Part shown: positions 9,598 through 16,755 of the stretch, piece by piece
Layout: every line of letters starts with the position of its first letter
How positions within the stretch are numbered: the first letter of the stretch is position 1
DNA from: Hephaestia caeni
Lineage (GTDB): Bacteria; Pseudomonadota; Alphaproteobacteria; Sphingomonadales; Sphingomonadaceae
DNA length: 64,000 bases
Assembly: GCF_003550065.1 (NCBI RefSeq)
Contig: NZ_QXDC01000002.1
Span: 372,001 to 436,000 of the forward strand
Direction: 5' to 3'
Made by a program: the position numbers and the translations under genes
Notes under the pieces: model-generated
The model's input: only the letters and a program-made list of their open reading frames with translations
Databases searched by the model: none
Told to the model about the DNA's origin: nothing

Positions 9598-9903
9598 GAC
9601 CTTCATCAGCAACAGCCCGGAGACGATGAGCAAGGCGGCGAGCAGCCGCAGCGCGCTTGCCGATTCGCCGAGCACCGCGATCCCGACCACGAACGCCCCG
9701 ACCGCGCCGATCCCCGTCCAGACGGTATAGGCCGTGCCGAGCGGCAGCGACCGCATCGACCAGGCGAGCAGGCCGACGCTCAGCGCCATCGCCCCCACGG
9801 TCACCAGCGACGGCCACAGCCGCGTGAACCCGTGCGACTGCTTCATCGCGAACGCCCAGACGATTTCGAAAAGACCGGCGATGATGAGAACGATCCACGC
9901 CAC
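9583..9903 (-). CDS. SMR-family small multidrug/guanidinium exporter (Gdx/SugE-like)
   Basis: Four-helix inner-membrane proton antiporter of the small multidrug resistance family. The GTG at 9903 gives 106 aa starting '[21 protein letters not shown]', with the essential Glu in helix 1 (about residue 13), and has AGGAGG 5 nt upstream; upstream codons in frame are non-coding. The 'GLFEIVWAF' and 'HGFTRLWPS' segments resemble the Gdx (SugE) guanidinium exporter branch more than EmrE. The leader carries an ACGG-loop hairpin (9927-9940) like half of a guanidine-II riboswitch, which would suit a guanidinium exporter, but the riboswitch is not proven. Confidence 0.88.
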   Translation of the reverse strand: MAWIVLIIAGLFEIVWAFAMKQSHGFTRLWPSLVTVGAMALSVGLLAWSMRSLPLGTAYTVWTGIGAVGAFVVGIAVLGESASALRLLAALLIVSGLLLMKVASPG

Positions 9904-9926
9904 GGCAACCTCCTGTGTCAAAGGTG

Positions 9927-9974
9927 CCGGGCCGTCCCGGACTTCAACCCGCGAAAGGGGGAGGACGTGGCCTC
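9927..9974 (-). promoter_or_regulatory. Candidate guanidine-II (mini-ykkC)-like leader
   Basis: On the minus strand, 12 nt before the SMR Shine-Dalgarno, CCGGG-ACGG-CCCGG (9927-9940) folds as a perfect 5-bp stem with an ACGG tetraloop, the loop type of guanidine-II riboswitch hairpins. About 20 nt further upstream a second small hairpin GAGG-CCACGT-CCTC (9961-9974) has a loop containing ACGT rather than ACGR. The second hairpin matches the consensus poorly, so this is a suggestion based on one good hairpin, position and gene identity. Confidence 0.35.
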
Positions 9975-10137
9975 GCGAGGCGCGACCTAGGCAGGACACG
10001 CGGCGAAATCAACCGCCCGGCGATCCCGTCACCGCATCTGATAGCTTGCGTCGATTACCGCCGTTGATTGGATCGATTGGCCAGCACGCCGGCGCAGGTG
10101 CTAACGTGGCATCCCAACAACAGGAGGGAGAGCTGGA

Positions 10138-10743
10138 ATGCCGAACGAGATTTCCTATTCGCGGAAACTGGGTCCGCTGACGCCGTTTGTCGGCGAATGG
10201 GAAGGCGATGCCGGGGTCGATCTGTCGTACCACAACAAGGACGACTGGACGACCGAGACGACCTATTTCGAAAAGGCCTGCTTCAAACCGATTCCGGTCC
10301 AGGAAAACGGGCAGCAGGTGTTGTGGGGGCTCCACTACAGCATGACCGCGTGGCGCCACGGCGAGGAGGCGATGGATCCGTTCCACGACGAGGTCGGCTT
10401 CCTGCTGTGGGACAAGGCGCACGGCGAGGTCATGCGATCGGTGGTGTTCGGGCGCGGCATCGCGATCCTCGCCGGCAGCAGCGCCGGGCCGCACGACAAA
10501 GTGCTCCGCTTCGACGCCAAGCCCGGCGCGGCGCATTACGGCATCCTGCAAAACAAGTATCTGCTGGAGCGCGCGGAAATCTGCGATTTCAAGAGCGACT
10601 TCACCGTCAACGACGACGGCACGCTGGGCTATACGTCGGACCTGCTGCTGAAGCTCGCCGCGACGGGCGCGGAAATGCACCATACCGACCGGAACACGCT
10701 GCACCGCGTCAAGCGCTTCCACCCCGGCGCCGAACACGGGTGA
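10138..10743 (+). CDS. Heme-binding beta-barrel (nitrobindin/THAP4-like, FABP-type) protein
   Basis: A soluble 201-residue protein with the layout of the THAP4/nitrobindin-like beta-barrel family: an N-terminal 'TPFVGEWEGDAG' strand, alternating beta-like segments, 'DEVGFLLWD' at the position of the family's 'E-x-G-F-[WL]' segment, and a C-terminal 'HRVKRFH'. Family members bind heme or small hydrophobic ligands. The ATG has CAGGAGGGAG upstream. It is transcribed divergently from the SMR gene with a 234-nt gap. The assignment is to fold family; the ligand is not known. Confidence 0.65.
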   Translation: MPNEISYSRKLGPLTPFVGEWEGDAGVDLSYHNKDDWTTETTYFEKACFKPIPVQENGQQVLWGLHYSMTAWRHGEEAMDPFHDEVGFLLWDKAHGEVMRSVVFGRGIAILAGSSAGPHDKVLRFDAKPGAAHYGILQNKYLLERAEICDFKSDFTVNDDGTLGYTSDLLLKLAATGAEMHHTDRNTLHRVKRFHPGAEHG

Positions 10744-10812
10744 TCCGAGGGCGGAACCGGCACCGTGGGCACCGTTCAGGGCGGGTGCGGTGCTTGTGTC
10801 CGCACTTGTGTC

Positions 10813-11121
10813 ATGCCTGAACCCGAACCCATCGCACCGCCCGACCCCGTGCCGCTGATGGATCTTCCGGGTATGCGTGCCGACGGTGAACTCGCGTGGC
10901 CACTAGCGTGGCGCTTCAAGCAGCAGTCGGCGCAGGCATGTCCATTTTCTCCCAAGCAATCAGGTTGGGCATTTCGTTTCCAGTTGCGTAAGCGAGAACT
11001 ACGTCTAGCGTCTCTTCGAACGAGAAATCGAAGTTCAGCTTGCGTCGCTTTGTTTGGGTTCTGTCAGCGCGCCGGGCTTGGTAGTGGTGCAGGTAGTCTC
11101 CGTCCCTCATCTCGATTGTGA
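10813..11121 (+). pseudogene. Short ORF, possibly a truncated native gene
   Basis: From the ATG at 10813 the first 30-odd codons (starting 'MPEPEPIAPPDPVPLMDLPG') use GC-rich third positions like genuine genes here. From about 10920 the frame runs antisense through the convergent, AT-richer gene at 10916-11785 and codon use changes abruptly. This looks like the 5' remnant of a gene whose remainder was replaced, but it could be chance. I do not recognise the protein. Confidence 0.25.
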
Positions 11122-11785
11122 ACTTGCCACCGCGAGAAGCTGTCTGAAGGTATTTTTCTGCGGATCGTTCAAGGACGATAAACTCATTGGTGCCAGTTTC
11201 GAGCAGTGCATCATAAATTGCGTCAGTGTTCAATGGCAGGGGTGCCAACTCACCTGATACGCGCAGCGCGAGGTTCTCTAACAGCGGCATTTGCGCCGGC
11301 CTGGCGCGTAGCGGCGCGGCGCGCTCTCCAGCAACGTCTCGTAAGAAACGGATAAGGGGCTCTGCATCTTTGCGATCGGAATGAGCCAACCAGAGAATCA
11401 GTGGACTGAGAAGGAGAAGGACGAATATGGCGACCATTAGGACCAGTCGTCCGGTAGCGGGGTCCCCTTCGGAAGTGCTCATGTAAATTAGCCAGATGAG
11501 CAAAAGCAGCATGGCGACGAACATCGCCACGCCGTTGAGGTCCGATCCGGCTCGTCCCTTAATGCGGCAAGCCAACCCGTCATCGACAAGCGTGCCAACC
11601 AACATGGGACCATAGCGATCAAACGCACTGAACCATAAGCAGATGAAGGGACCTAAAATCCATCCGCGAGCACCCGTCTTCGGATGGAACCATCTTTTTT
11701 TCCGTGCGCGAATTTTGCTTTTGAGAGCGCCTCGAGAAGCAGGGGATAGAATCTCAAACTTGTAGCCGAATGGCTGAAACGGCAT
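10916..11785 (-). CDS. Hypothetical membrane protein, orphan with atypical base composition
   Basis: A 289-residue product I do not recognise. The N-terminal third is basic; two strongly hydrophobic segments follow around residues 87-102 ('GVAMFVAMLLLLIWLI') and 115-133 ('LVLMVAIFVLLLLSPLILW'); the C-terminal half is soluble-looking, with a mixed alpha/beta pattern ending near 'FEETLDVVLAYATGNEMPNL'. The last part may be a small cytoplasmic domain. Codons are visibly richer in A/T than neighbours (AAA, TTT, ATA-type), suggesting acquisition. The ATG is only 30 nt past the 3' end of tRNA-Ser, a common integration site, and a fragmentary ORF abuts its other end. No integrase is seen. Confidence 0.65.
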   Translation of the reverse strand: MPFQPFGYKFEILSPASRGALKSKIRARKKRWFHPKTGARGWILGPFICLWFSAFDRYGPMLVGTLVDDGLACRIKGRAGSDLNGVAMFVAMLLLLIWLIYMSTSEGDPATGRLVLMVAIFVLLLLSPLILWLAHSDRKDAEPLIRFLRDVAGERAAPLRARPAQMPLLENLALRVSGELAPLPLNTDAIYDALLETGTNEFIVLERSAEKYLQTASRGGKFTIEMRDGDYLHHYQARRADRTQTKRRKLNFDFSFEETLDVVLAYATGNEMPNLIAWEKMDMPAPTAA

Positions 11786-11815
11786 GACCTACCCCCGATC
11801 AGTGCGCATATGAAA

Positions 11816-11905
11816 TGGCGGAAGAGGTGGGATTCGAACCCACGGAGAGCTTGCACCCTCGCTGGTTTTCAAGACCAGTTCCTTAAACCACTCGGACACT
11901 CTTCC
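11816..11905 (-). tRNA. tRNA-Ser(TGA)
   Basis: Read on the minus strand, the gene starts GGAAGAG (11905-11899) pairing with CTCTTCC near the 3' end, then has a D arm, the anticodon stem-loop CTGGT-CTTGAAA-ACCAG with anticodon TGA, a long serine-type variable arm, the T loop GGTTCGAATCC, discriminator G at 11819 and an encoded CCA at 11818-11816. The total of 90 nt and the long variable arm fit class II tRNA-Ser. Confidence 0.96.
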
Positions 11906-11915
11906 GGTTGTCGGC

Positions 11916-11944
11916 GCATAGGGCGGATGCGGCGATTTGCGCAA
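11916..11944 (-). promoter_or_regulatory. Putative promoter of tRNA-Ser
   Basis: On the minus strand TTGCGC (11944-11939) and CTATGC (11921-11916) are spaced by 17 bp, with the -10-like box ending 10 nt before the tRNA 5' end. This is pattern evidence only. Confidence 0.4.
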
Positions 11945-11996
11945 GCGGTGGATATCGGGGGTTCATGTCGTCGCGCGGATGTGGCAACCATGATTC

Positions 11997-13043
11997 ATGC
12001 GAAAGTATCGTAGCGTAGCACGGTGGATCAAAAGGGGCGGGGCGGCGGTCGCGTGCGTCGCTATGGCTGGCTCGGCGAATGCGCAGAGCGAGGCCGGATT
12101 CCAGGAGTATCTGGGCACGCTGCGCGCCGAGGCCGAGGCGGCGGGGGTCAGCCGTGCGACGATCGCCTCGGTCTTCCCGACGCTGACGATGAACCCGCGC
12201 GTGATCGAACTCGATCGCGCCCAGCCCGGCGGCAATCCCAACGCGCCGATCCCGATGTTCGCGCCGTACAAGGCCCGCCACGTCGATGCCGCGCGCATCC
12301 GTCGCGGGCGTGCCGCCTGGCTCGCCAACCGATCCAAGCTCGCGCGGATCGAGGCCGAAACCGGCGTGCCCGAATCGATCATGGTCGCGATCTGGGGGCA
12401 TGAGACCAATTACGGCGGCTATATGGGCGGGTTCGATCTGCCGCGTTCGCTCGCCACGCTTGCCTATGAGGGGCGGCGGCGGCCGCTGTTTTCGGGCGAA
12501 TTCATCGCCGCGCTCAAGATGATCGACACCGGCGTGCCGGCATCGTCGCTCAAGGGAAGCTGGGCGGGCGCGACCGGCGGGCCGCAATTCCTGCCCTCGG
12601 TCTTCCTGCGGCTCGCGCGTGACGGCGATGGCGACGGCCGGATCGATATCTGGAACAGCGACGCCGATACGCTCGCTTCGATCGCCAATTATTTCGTCAA
12701 TGCCGGGTGGCGCAAGGGCCAGCCCTGGGGCTTCGCGGTGACGACGCCCGCGAGCTTGAACCGCGCCGCGTTGGTCAACCGCACGGTATCGCCGCGCTGC
12801 CCGCGCGTGTTCGAGCGCCACAGCCAGTGGAAGACGATGGCCGAATGGCGCGCGCTCGGCCTCGTGCCGCAGGGCCGCTCGTGGCCGTCCGATCCCGATA
12901 TGCTGGCGACGCTGCTCGAACCCGACGGCCCCGGCGCCACGGCATATTTGCTCACCGGCAACTACCGTGTCATCCTCGATTACAATTGCTCGAATTTCTA
13001 TGCGTTGTCGGTGGGGCTGTTGGCGGATGCGGTGGAACACTAA
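11997..13043 (+). CDS. Lytic murein transglycosylase, MltB type (SLT_2 domain)
   Basis: Exported enzyme that cleaves the MurNAc-GlcNAc bond of peptidoglycan, forming 1,6-anhydro ends. The 348-residue product has a basic N-terminus and a signal peptide ending 'AGSANAQ'. It has no lipobox, so it is probably soluble periplasmic. The catalytic Glu is in 'WGHETNYGGYMG' (about residue 138), followed by 'ATLAYEGRRRPLFSGEF' and 'GSWAGATGGPQFLPS', hallmarks of the MltB family. It starts a run of co-directional overlapping genes with SPOR and DacA-type proteins, also peptidoglycan-related. Confidence 0.94.
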   Translation: MRKYRSVARWIKRGGAAVACVAMAGSANAQSEAGFQEYLGTLRAEAEAAGVSRATIASVFPTLTMNPRVIELDRAQPGGNPNAPIPMFAPYKARHVDAARIRRGRAAWLANRSKLARIEAETGVPESIMVAIWGHETNYGGYMGGFDLPRSLATLAYEGRRRPLFSGEFIAALKMIDTGVPASSLKGSWAGATGGPQFLPSVFLRLARDGDGDGRIDIWNSDADTLASIANYFVNAGWRKGQPWGFAVTTPASLNRAALVNRTVSPRCPRVFERHSQWKTMAEWRALGLVPQGRSWPSDPDMLATLLEPDGPGATAYLLTGNYRVILDYNCSNFYALSVGLLADAVEH

Positions 13044-13905
13044 AGCGGTTGCGCTTTTCCTGATCACGGTATCGACCCCGGCGACGGCGCAGGACAAGGC
13101 GCCGCCGCTGCCCGACGGCGTGCAAACAACGGGGCCGGCGGGTACTTCGGGCGCGGTCAAGAGCTATGACGATGTCGGCTATGCCGCTGTAGGAGGCACC
13201 GCCTCGGGCACGATCTCGGCCACATCGTCCGCGCTTTCCGCCGGTGCCTTCGCCGAGGTGACCGCGCTCGATAGCGGCAAGACCATCCTCGTCGCGATCG
13301 CCGGGAACATCCCGGATTCGGCCGGGCACCTGCTCACCTTGTCGCCCGAGGCGGCGCGCCTGCTGGGCGTTAGCGGCGACCGCGCGGCGGTGCGCGTGCG
13401 CCAGGTCGAGCCGGCCGACGTCGATGCGGTGGCGCTGCGCGAGGGCCAGCCCGCCTCGGCACGGATGGATGCCCCGCCGGTGCTGCTCACGGGCCTGCGG
13501 ACGATGCTCGACGCGAAGAAGGCGCCGCCGCCTGCCGTCGCGGCGGTGACGCCCGCCACCAAGCCACCTGCCGTCGACGCTGCTGCAATGAAGCCGCCCC
13601 CTGCTAAACCCGCGGCCAAACCCGCCGCCGTGAAGCCGACGCCGGCTCCGGCCGCCAAGCCTTCGACGTCGACGCCCAAACCCGCCGCGGCCGCTGCGAG
13701 CGGCCGCTACCAGGTGCAGGTGGCGACCTTCTCGACGCGCGATCGCGCCGCCGGGGTCGCCAAGGCGATGGGCGGATCGGTCCAGCCCGCCGGCCGCTAC
13801 TTCCGCGTCCGCCTTGGCCCCTATGCCACGCGCGCGGCCGCGACGAGCGCGCGTGACGGCGCGGCCAAGCGCGGCTATGGCGATGCCCGCGTCGTCACCG
13901 ACTAG
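13027..13905 (+). CDS. SPOR-domain periplasmic protein, RlpA-like
   Basis: A 292-residue exported protein. From the ATG at 13027, 17 nt inside the previous gene, a signal peptide ends 'TPATAQ'. A first domain ('YDDVGYAAVGGTAS...FAEVTALDSGKTILVAI') resembles the double-psi beta-barrel of RlpA but lacks an obvious catalytic Asp/His set. A Pro/Ala/Lys-rich linker (about residues 170-220) leads to a C-terminal SPOR domain ('YQVQVATFSTRDRAAGVAKAM', 'YFRVRLGPYATRAAA'), which binds denuded glycan strands at the septum. A division-associated cell-wall role fits the neighbours. Confidence 0.85.
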   Translation: MRWNTKAVALFLITVSTPATAQDKAPPLPDGVQTTGPAGTSGAVKSYDDVGYAAVGGTASGTISATSSALSAGAFAEVTALDSGKTILVAIAGNIPDSAGHLLTLSPEAARLLGVSGDRAAVRVRQVEPADVDAVALREGQPASARMDAPPVLLTGLRTMLDAKKAPPPAVAAVTPATKPPAVDAAAMKPPPAKPAAKPAAVKPTPAPAAKPSTSTPKPAAAAASGRYQVQVATFSTRDRAAGVAKAMGGSVQPAGRYFRVRLGPYATRAAATSARDGAAKRGYGDARVVTD

Positions 13906-13933
13906 TGTTTCCTCCAAGCGTTACGGATCATCC

Positions 13934-15097
13934 ATGAAGAAGCTGTTCGCCGCCTCGATCGCCGCCATTGCGCTGGCATACCCCACGATGGCCGCCGCGC
14001 CGCCGTTCGATACGCCCGCGCCGGTCGCGTTCATGAAGGACCTGTCGTCGGGCGCGATCCTTTATTCGAAGAACCCCGATCAGCGGATTCCGCCGGCCTC
14101 GCTCGCCAAGATGATGACGGTGTACCTCGCCTTCGACATGGTGAAGCAGGGTCGCGTCAAGCTCGATCAGATGGTCACCGTGCGCCCCGAGACGTGGGAG
14201 CGCTGGCACGGCCCCAAGGCCGGCTCGACGATGTTTCTGTCGCCCAACCAGCAGGTCAGCGTGCGCGATCTGCTTTACGGCATCATCACGGTATCGGGGA
14301 ACGACGCCTGCGTCGTGCTCGCCGAAGGGTTGCAGGGCACCGAACAGGCCTGGGTCTCGCAGATGAATGCCGAGGCGAAGAAATTGGGCATGGCCAACAG
14401 CCATTTCGGCACCTCGAACGGCTGGCCCGACGAAGGCGTCACCTATGTGACCGCCCGCGATCTGGCTAAGCTGGCAGAGGCGACGATCGAGGAATTTCCC
14501 GAACTCTACAAGCATTTCTATTCGAAACCTGATTTTACGTGGGGGAAGACCGCGGGCGGCGAGCCGATCACCCAGCCCAACCGCGATCCGCTGCTCGGCC
14601 GCGTCGAGGGCGCCGATGGGCTCAAGACCGGGCACACCGAGGAATCGGGCTACAGCGTCACCGGATCGGCCGAACAGAACGGGCGACGGCTGGTGATGGT
14701 GATGTCCGGGATGACGAGCTTCAACCAGCGCATCAGCGAATCGGTGCGCTTCATGAACTGGGGCTTCCGCGCGTGGCAGGCGCATCCGATCGTCGCCAAG
14801 GGCAAGCAGGTTTCCACCGCCGAGGTGCAGATGGGCGATGCCGGCACGGTGGGGCTGGTCGCGCCACGCGATCTGACCGTCACCGTGCCTTCTGGCGCGC
14901 TGCCCGCGATGCAGGCCAAGGTCGTCTATGCGGGGCCGATCAAGGCGCCGATCAAGGCCGGCCAGCACATCGCCGATCTGGTCATCCAGATGCCCGATAC
15001 CGGTCCCCAGACGGTGCCGCTGGTCGCGGCGAGCGACGTTGGCGAGGCGGGTTTTTTTCGGCGCGCCTGGAACGGCCTGACGTCGCTGTTCGGATGA
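13934..15097 (+). CDS. D-alanyl-D-alanine carboxypeptidase (PBP5/6 family)
   Basis: Low-molecular-mass penicillin-binding protein that trims the terminal D-Ala of pentapeptide stems. The 387-residue product has a signal peptide ending about 'PTMAAA', SxxK as SLAK (Ser56-Lys59), SGN at 121-123 and KTG at 231-233, followed by the beta-rich C-terminal PBP5 domain and a terminal amphipathic segment ending 'RRAWNGLTSLFG' likely to anchor at the membrane. The ATG at 13934 follows the SPOR gene by 28 nt; the stop overlaps tmk (ATGA). Confidence 0.95.
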   Translation: MKKLFAASIAAIALAYPTMAAAPPFDTPAPVAFMKDLSSGAILYSKNPDQRIPPASLAKMMTVYLAFDMVKQGRVKLDQMVTVRPETWERWHGPKAGSTMFLSPNQQVSVRDLLYGIITVSGNDACVVLAEGLQGTEQAWVSQMNAEAKKLGMANSHFGTSNGWPDEGVTYVTARDLAKLAEATIEEFPELYKHFYSKPDFTWGKTAGGEPITQPNRDPLLGRVEGADGLKTGHTEESGYSVTGSAEQNGRRLVMVMSGMTSFNQRISESVRFMNWGFRAWQAHPIVAKGKQVSTAEVQMGDAGTVGLVAPRDLTVTVPSGALPAMQAKVVYAGPIKAPIKAGQHIADLVIQMPDTGPQTVPLVAASDVGEAGFFRRAWNGLTSLFG

Positions 15098-15723
15098 CCC
15101 GTGGGCGCTTCATCTCGCTCGAGGGCGGGGAGGGCGCCGGCAAGTCGACCCAGGCCCGGCGGCTCGCGGCCGCGCTCGACGCGCGCGGGCTGCGCACGCT
15201 GGTGACGCGCGAGCCCGGCGGCAGCGAGGGCGCCGAAGCGATCCGGCATCTGCTGATGCAAGGCGCGGTCAACCGGTGGAGCCCGCACACCGAGGCGCTG
15301 CTGTTCGCCGCCGCGCGCGCCGATCATGTCGAGAAGACGATCAATCCGGCGCTCGGCGCTGGCATCTGGGTGATCGCCGACCGCTTCATCGATTCGTCGC
15401 GCGCCTATCAGGGCGTTGCCGGCGGGATCGACGACGCCGCGATCATGGCGCTCCACGGTTTCGGCGCACGCGGGCTGCTTCCCGATCGCACCTTCGTGCT
15501 CGAGGTCGCGCCGGACGAGGGCGCCGCGCGCGCGACGGGGCGCGACGGCGCCGCCGCCGATCGCTTCGCGGCGCGTGACGGCGGCTTCCACGATGCGGTC
15601 GCCGCCGCCTTTCGTGACTTCGCCGAGCGCGAGCCCGATCGCGTGCGGCTGATCGCGGCATCGGGCAGCGTGGATGCGGTGACGCAAGCGCTGCTCGCCG
15701 GGCTCGGCGATCTGCTGCCATGA
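15094..15723 (+). CDS. tmk: Thymidylate kinase
   Basis: Phosphorylates dTMP to dTDP for DNA synthesis. The ATG at 15094 overlaps the preceding stop; the 209-residue product has the P-loop GGEGAGKST at residues 11-19, 'TREPGGSEGAEAIR', the DR(F/Y) motif in 'VIADRFIDSSRAYQG' and the lid region 'RDGAAADRFAARDGGF'. The frame open upstream is a shadow of the carboxypeptidase gene. The stop overlaps holB by 4 nt; tmk-holB pairing is widespread. Confidence 0.96.
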   Translation: MTRGRFISLEGGEGAGKSTQARRLAAALDARGLRTLVTREPGGSEGAEAIRHLLMQGAVNRWSPHTEALLFAAARADHVEKTINPALGAGIWVIADRFIDSSRAYQGVAGGIDDAAIMALHGFGARGLLPDRTFVLEVAPDEGAARATGRDGAAADRFAARDGGFHDAVAAAFRDFAEREPDRVRLIAASGSVDAVTQALLAGLGDLLP

Positions 15724-16697
15724 CGTCACTCGTCGGCAACGAGGCGGCGCGCGCCACCTTTCTGGCGGCGATGCGCGGCCCGGCAATGCACCATGCATGG
15801 CTGTTTACAGGGCCGGAAGGCGTGGGCAAGGGAACGTTCGCGCGCGCGGCGGCGGTGCGATTACTGGCCGAAGCCGTCGCGCCGGGCGCGCTGGAAACGG
15901 CGCTCGATCTGCCGGCCGACAACCCGACCCGCAAGCTGATCGAGGCCGGGTCGCATCCCGATTTCCGCCTGCTCCAGCGCCTGCCCAAAGATGCCGACAA
16001 GCCGGGCGAGAACCTCGCGCGCAGCATCACGATCGCACAGGTGCGGACGTTGCAGGCGATGTTCGCGACCACGCCGTCGATGTCGTCGCGCCGGGTGGTG
16101 CTGATCGATGCGGTCGACGATCTCGAACGCGGCGGCGCCAACGCCCTCCTCAAAAGCCTCGAGGAACCGCCGGCGGGCACGATCTTCCTGCTCGTCAGCC
16201 ATGCGCCGGGGCGGCTGTTACCGACGATCCGCTCGCGCTGCCGCCTGTTGCGCTTCGAACCGTTGCCGCGCGAGGCGATGACGTCGCTACTGCGCGACGC
16301 GCTGCCGCAAGCGCGCGACGAGGAAATTGCCGCGCTGATCGCGGCGGGGCAGGGATCGCCCGGCCGTGCGCTGGGGTTCGCGGGGCTCGATATGGCGGCG
16401 CTCGATCGGGCGCTGGCGACGATCGCCGCCGAGGGCGATCCGACCAATGCCGAGCGGTCGAAACTCGCGAAGGCGCTGGCGCCAAAAGCCGCCCAGCCGC
16501 GCTACGAGGCGTTTCTCGATCGCACGCCTTCGTTCATCGCCGCTGCGGCCGGCCGGCGCGAGGGCGAGCGCCTGCGCACCGCGCTCGACGCGCACGAGGC
16601 GGCGCGCAGCCTTGCCGCCAGCGCCCGCGCGCTGTCGCTCGACGCGCAGGCGACAGCGTTCGAGATGGCGGGGATCGTCGCGCGGCTGGCGCGCTGA
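15720..16697 (+). CDS. holB: DNA polymerase III subunit delta' (clamp loader)
   Basis: Subunit of the clamp-loader complex that places the beta clamp on DNA. The 325-residue AAA+ protein has a Walker A-like 'FTGPEGVGKGTFAR' near residue 30, 'VVLIDAVDDLERGGANALLKSLEEPP' (Walker B and sensor 1 region) and 'FLLVSHAPGRLLPTIRSRC' with the SRC motif. The four-Cys zinc module of the E. coli protein is not visible. The ATG overlaps tmk. Confidence 0.94.
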   Translation: MTSLVGNEAARATFLAAMRGPAMHHAWLFTGPEGVGKGTFARAAAVRLLAEAVAPGALETALDLPADNPTRKLIEAGSHPDFRLLQRLPKDADKPGENLARSITIAQVRTLQAMFATTPSMSSRRVVLIDAVDDLERGGANALLKSLEEPPAGTIFLLVSHAPGRLLPTIRSRCRLLRFEPLPREAMTSLLRDALPQARDEEIAALIAAGQGSPGRALGFAGLDMAALDRALATIAAEGDPTNAERSKLAKALAPKAAQPRYEAFLDRTPSFIAAAAGRREGERLRTALDAHEAARSLAASARALSLDAQATAFEMAGIVARLAR

Positions 16698-16755
16698 CCG
16701 ATCCGACTTGAGGCGGCCATTGCCGATCACCGGCACAGGGCCTAACAGCGCGGCT

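Noticed and set aside
9904..10020. Guanidine-I (ykkC) riboswitch, prompted by CTAGG near 9987 on the minus strand
   Set aside because: The other conserved blocks (GGTCCGAGAG-like and ACACGGCGGG-like) are missing; only the guanidine-II-like hairpin is worth keeping.
12970..13917. 315-aa minus-strand Gly/Arg-rich ORF over the SPOR gene
   Set aside because: Low-complexity translation caused by the Pro/Ala/Lys linker of the SPOR protein in antisense.
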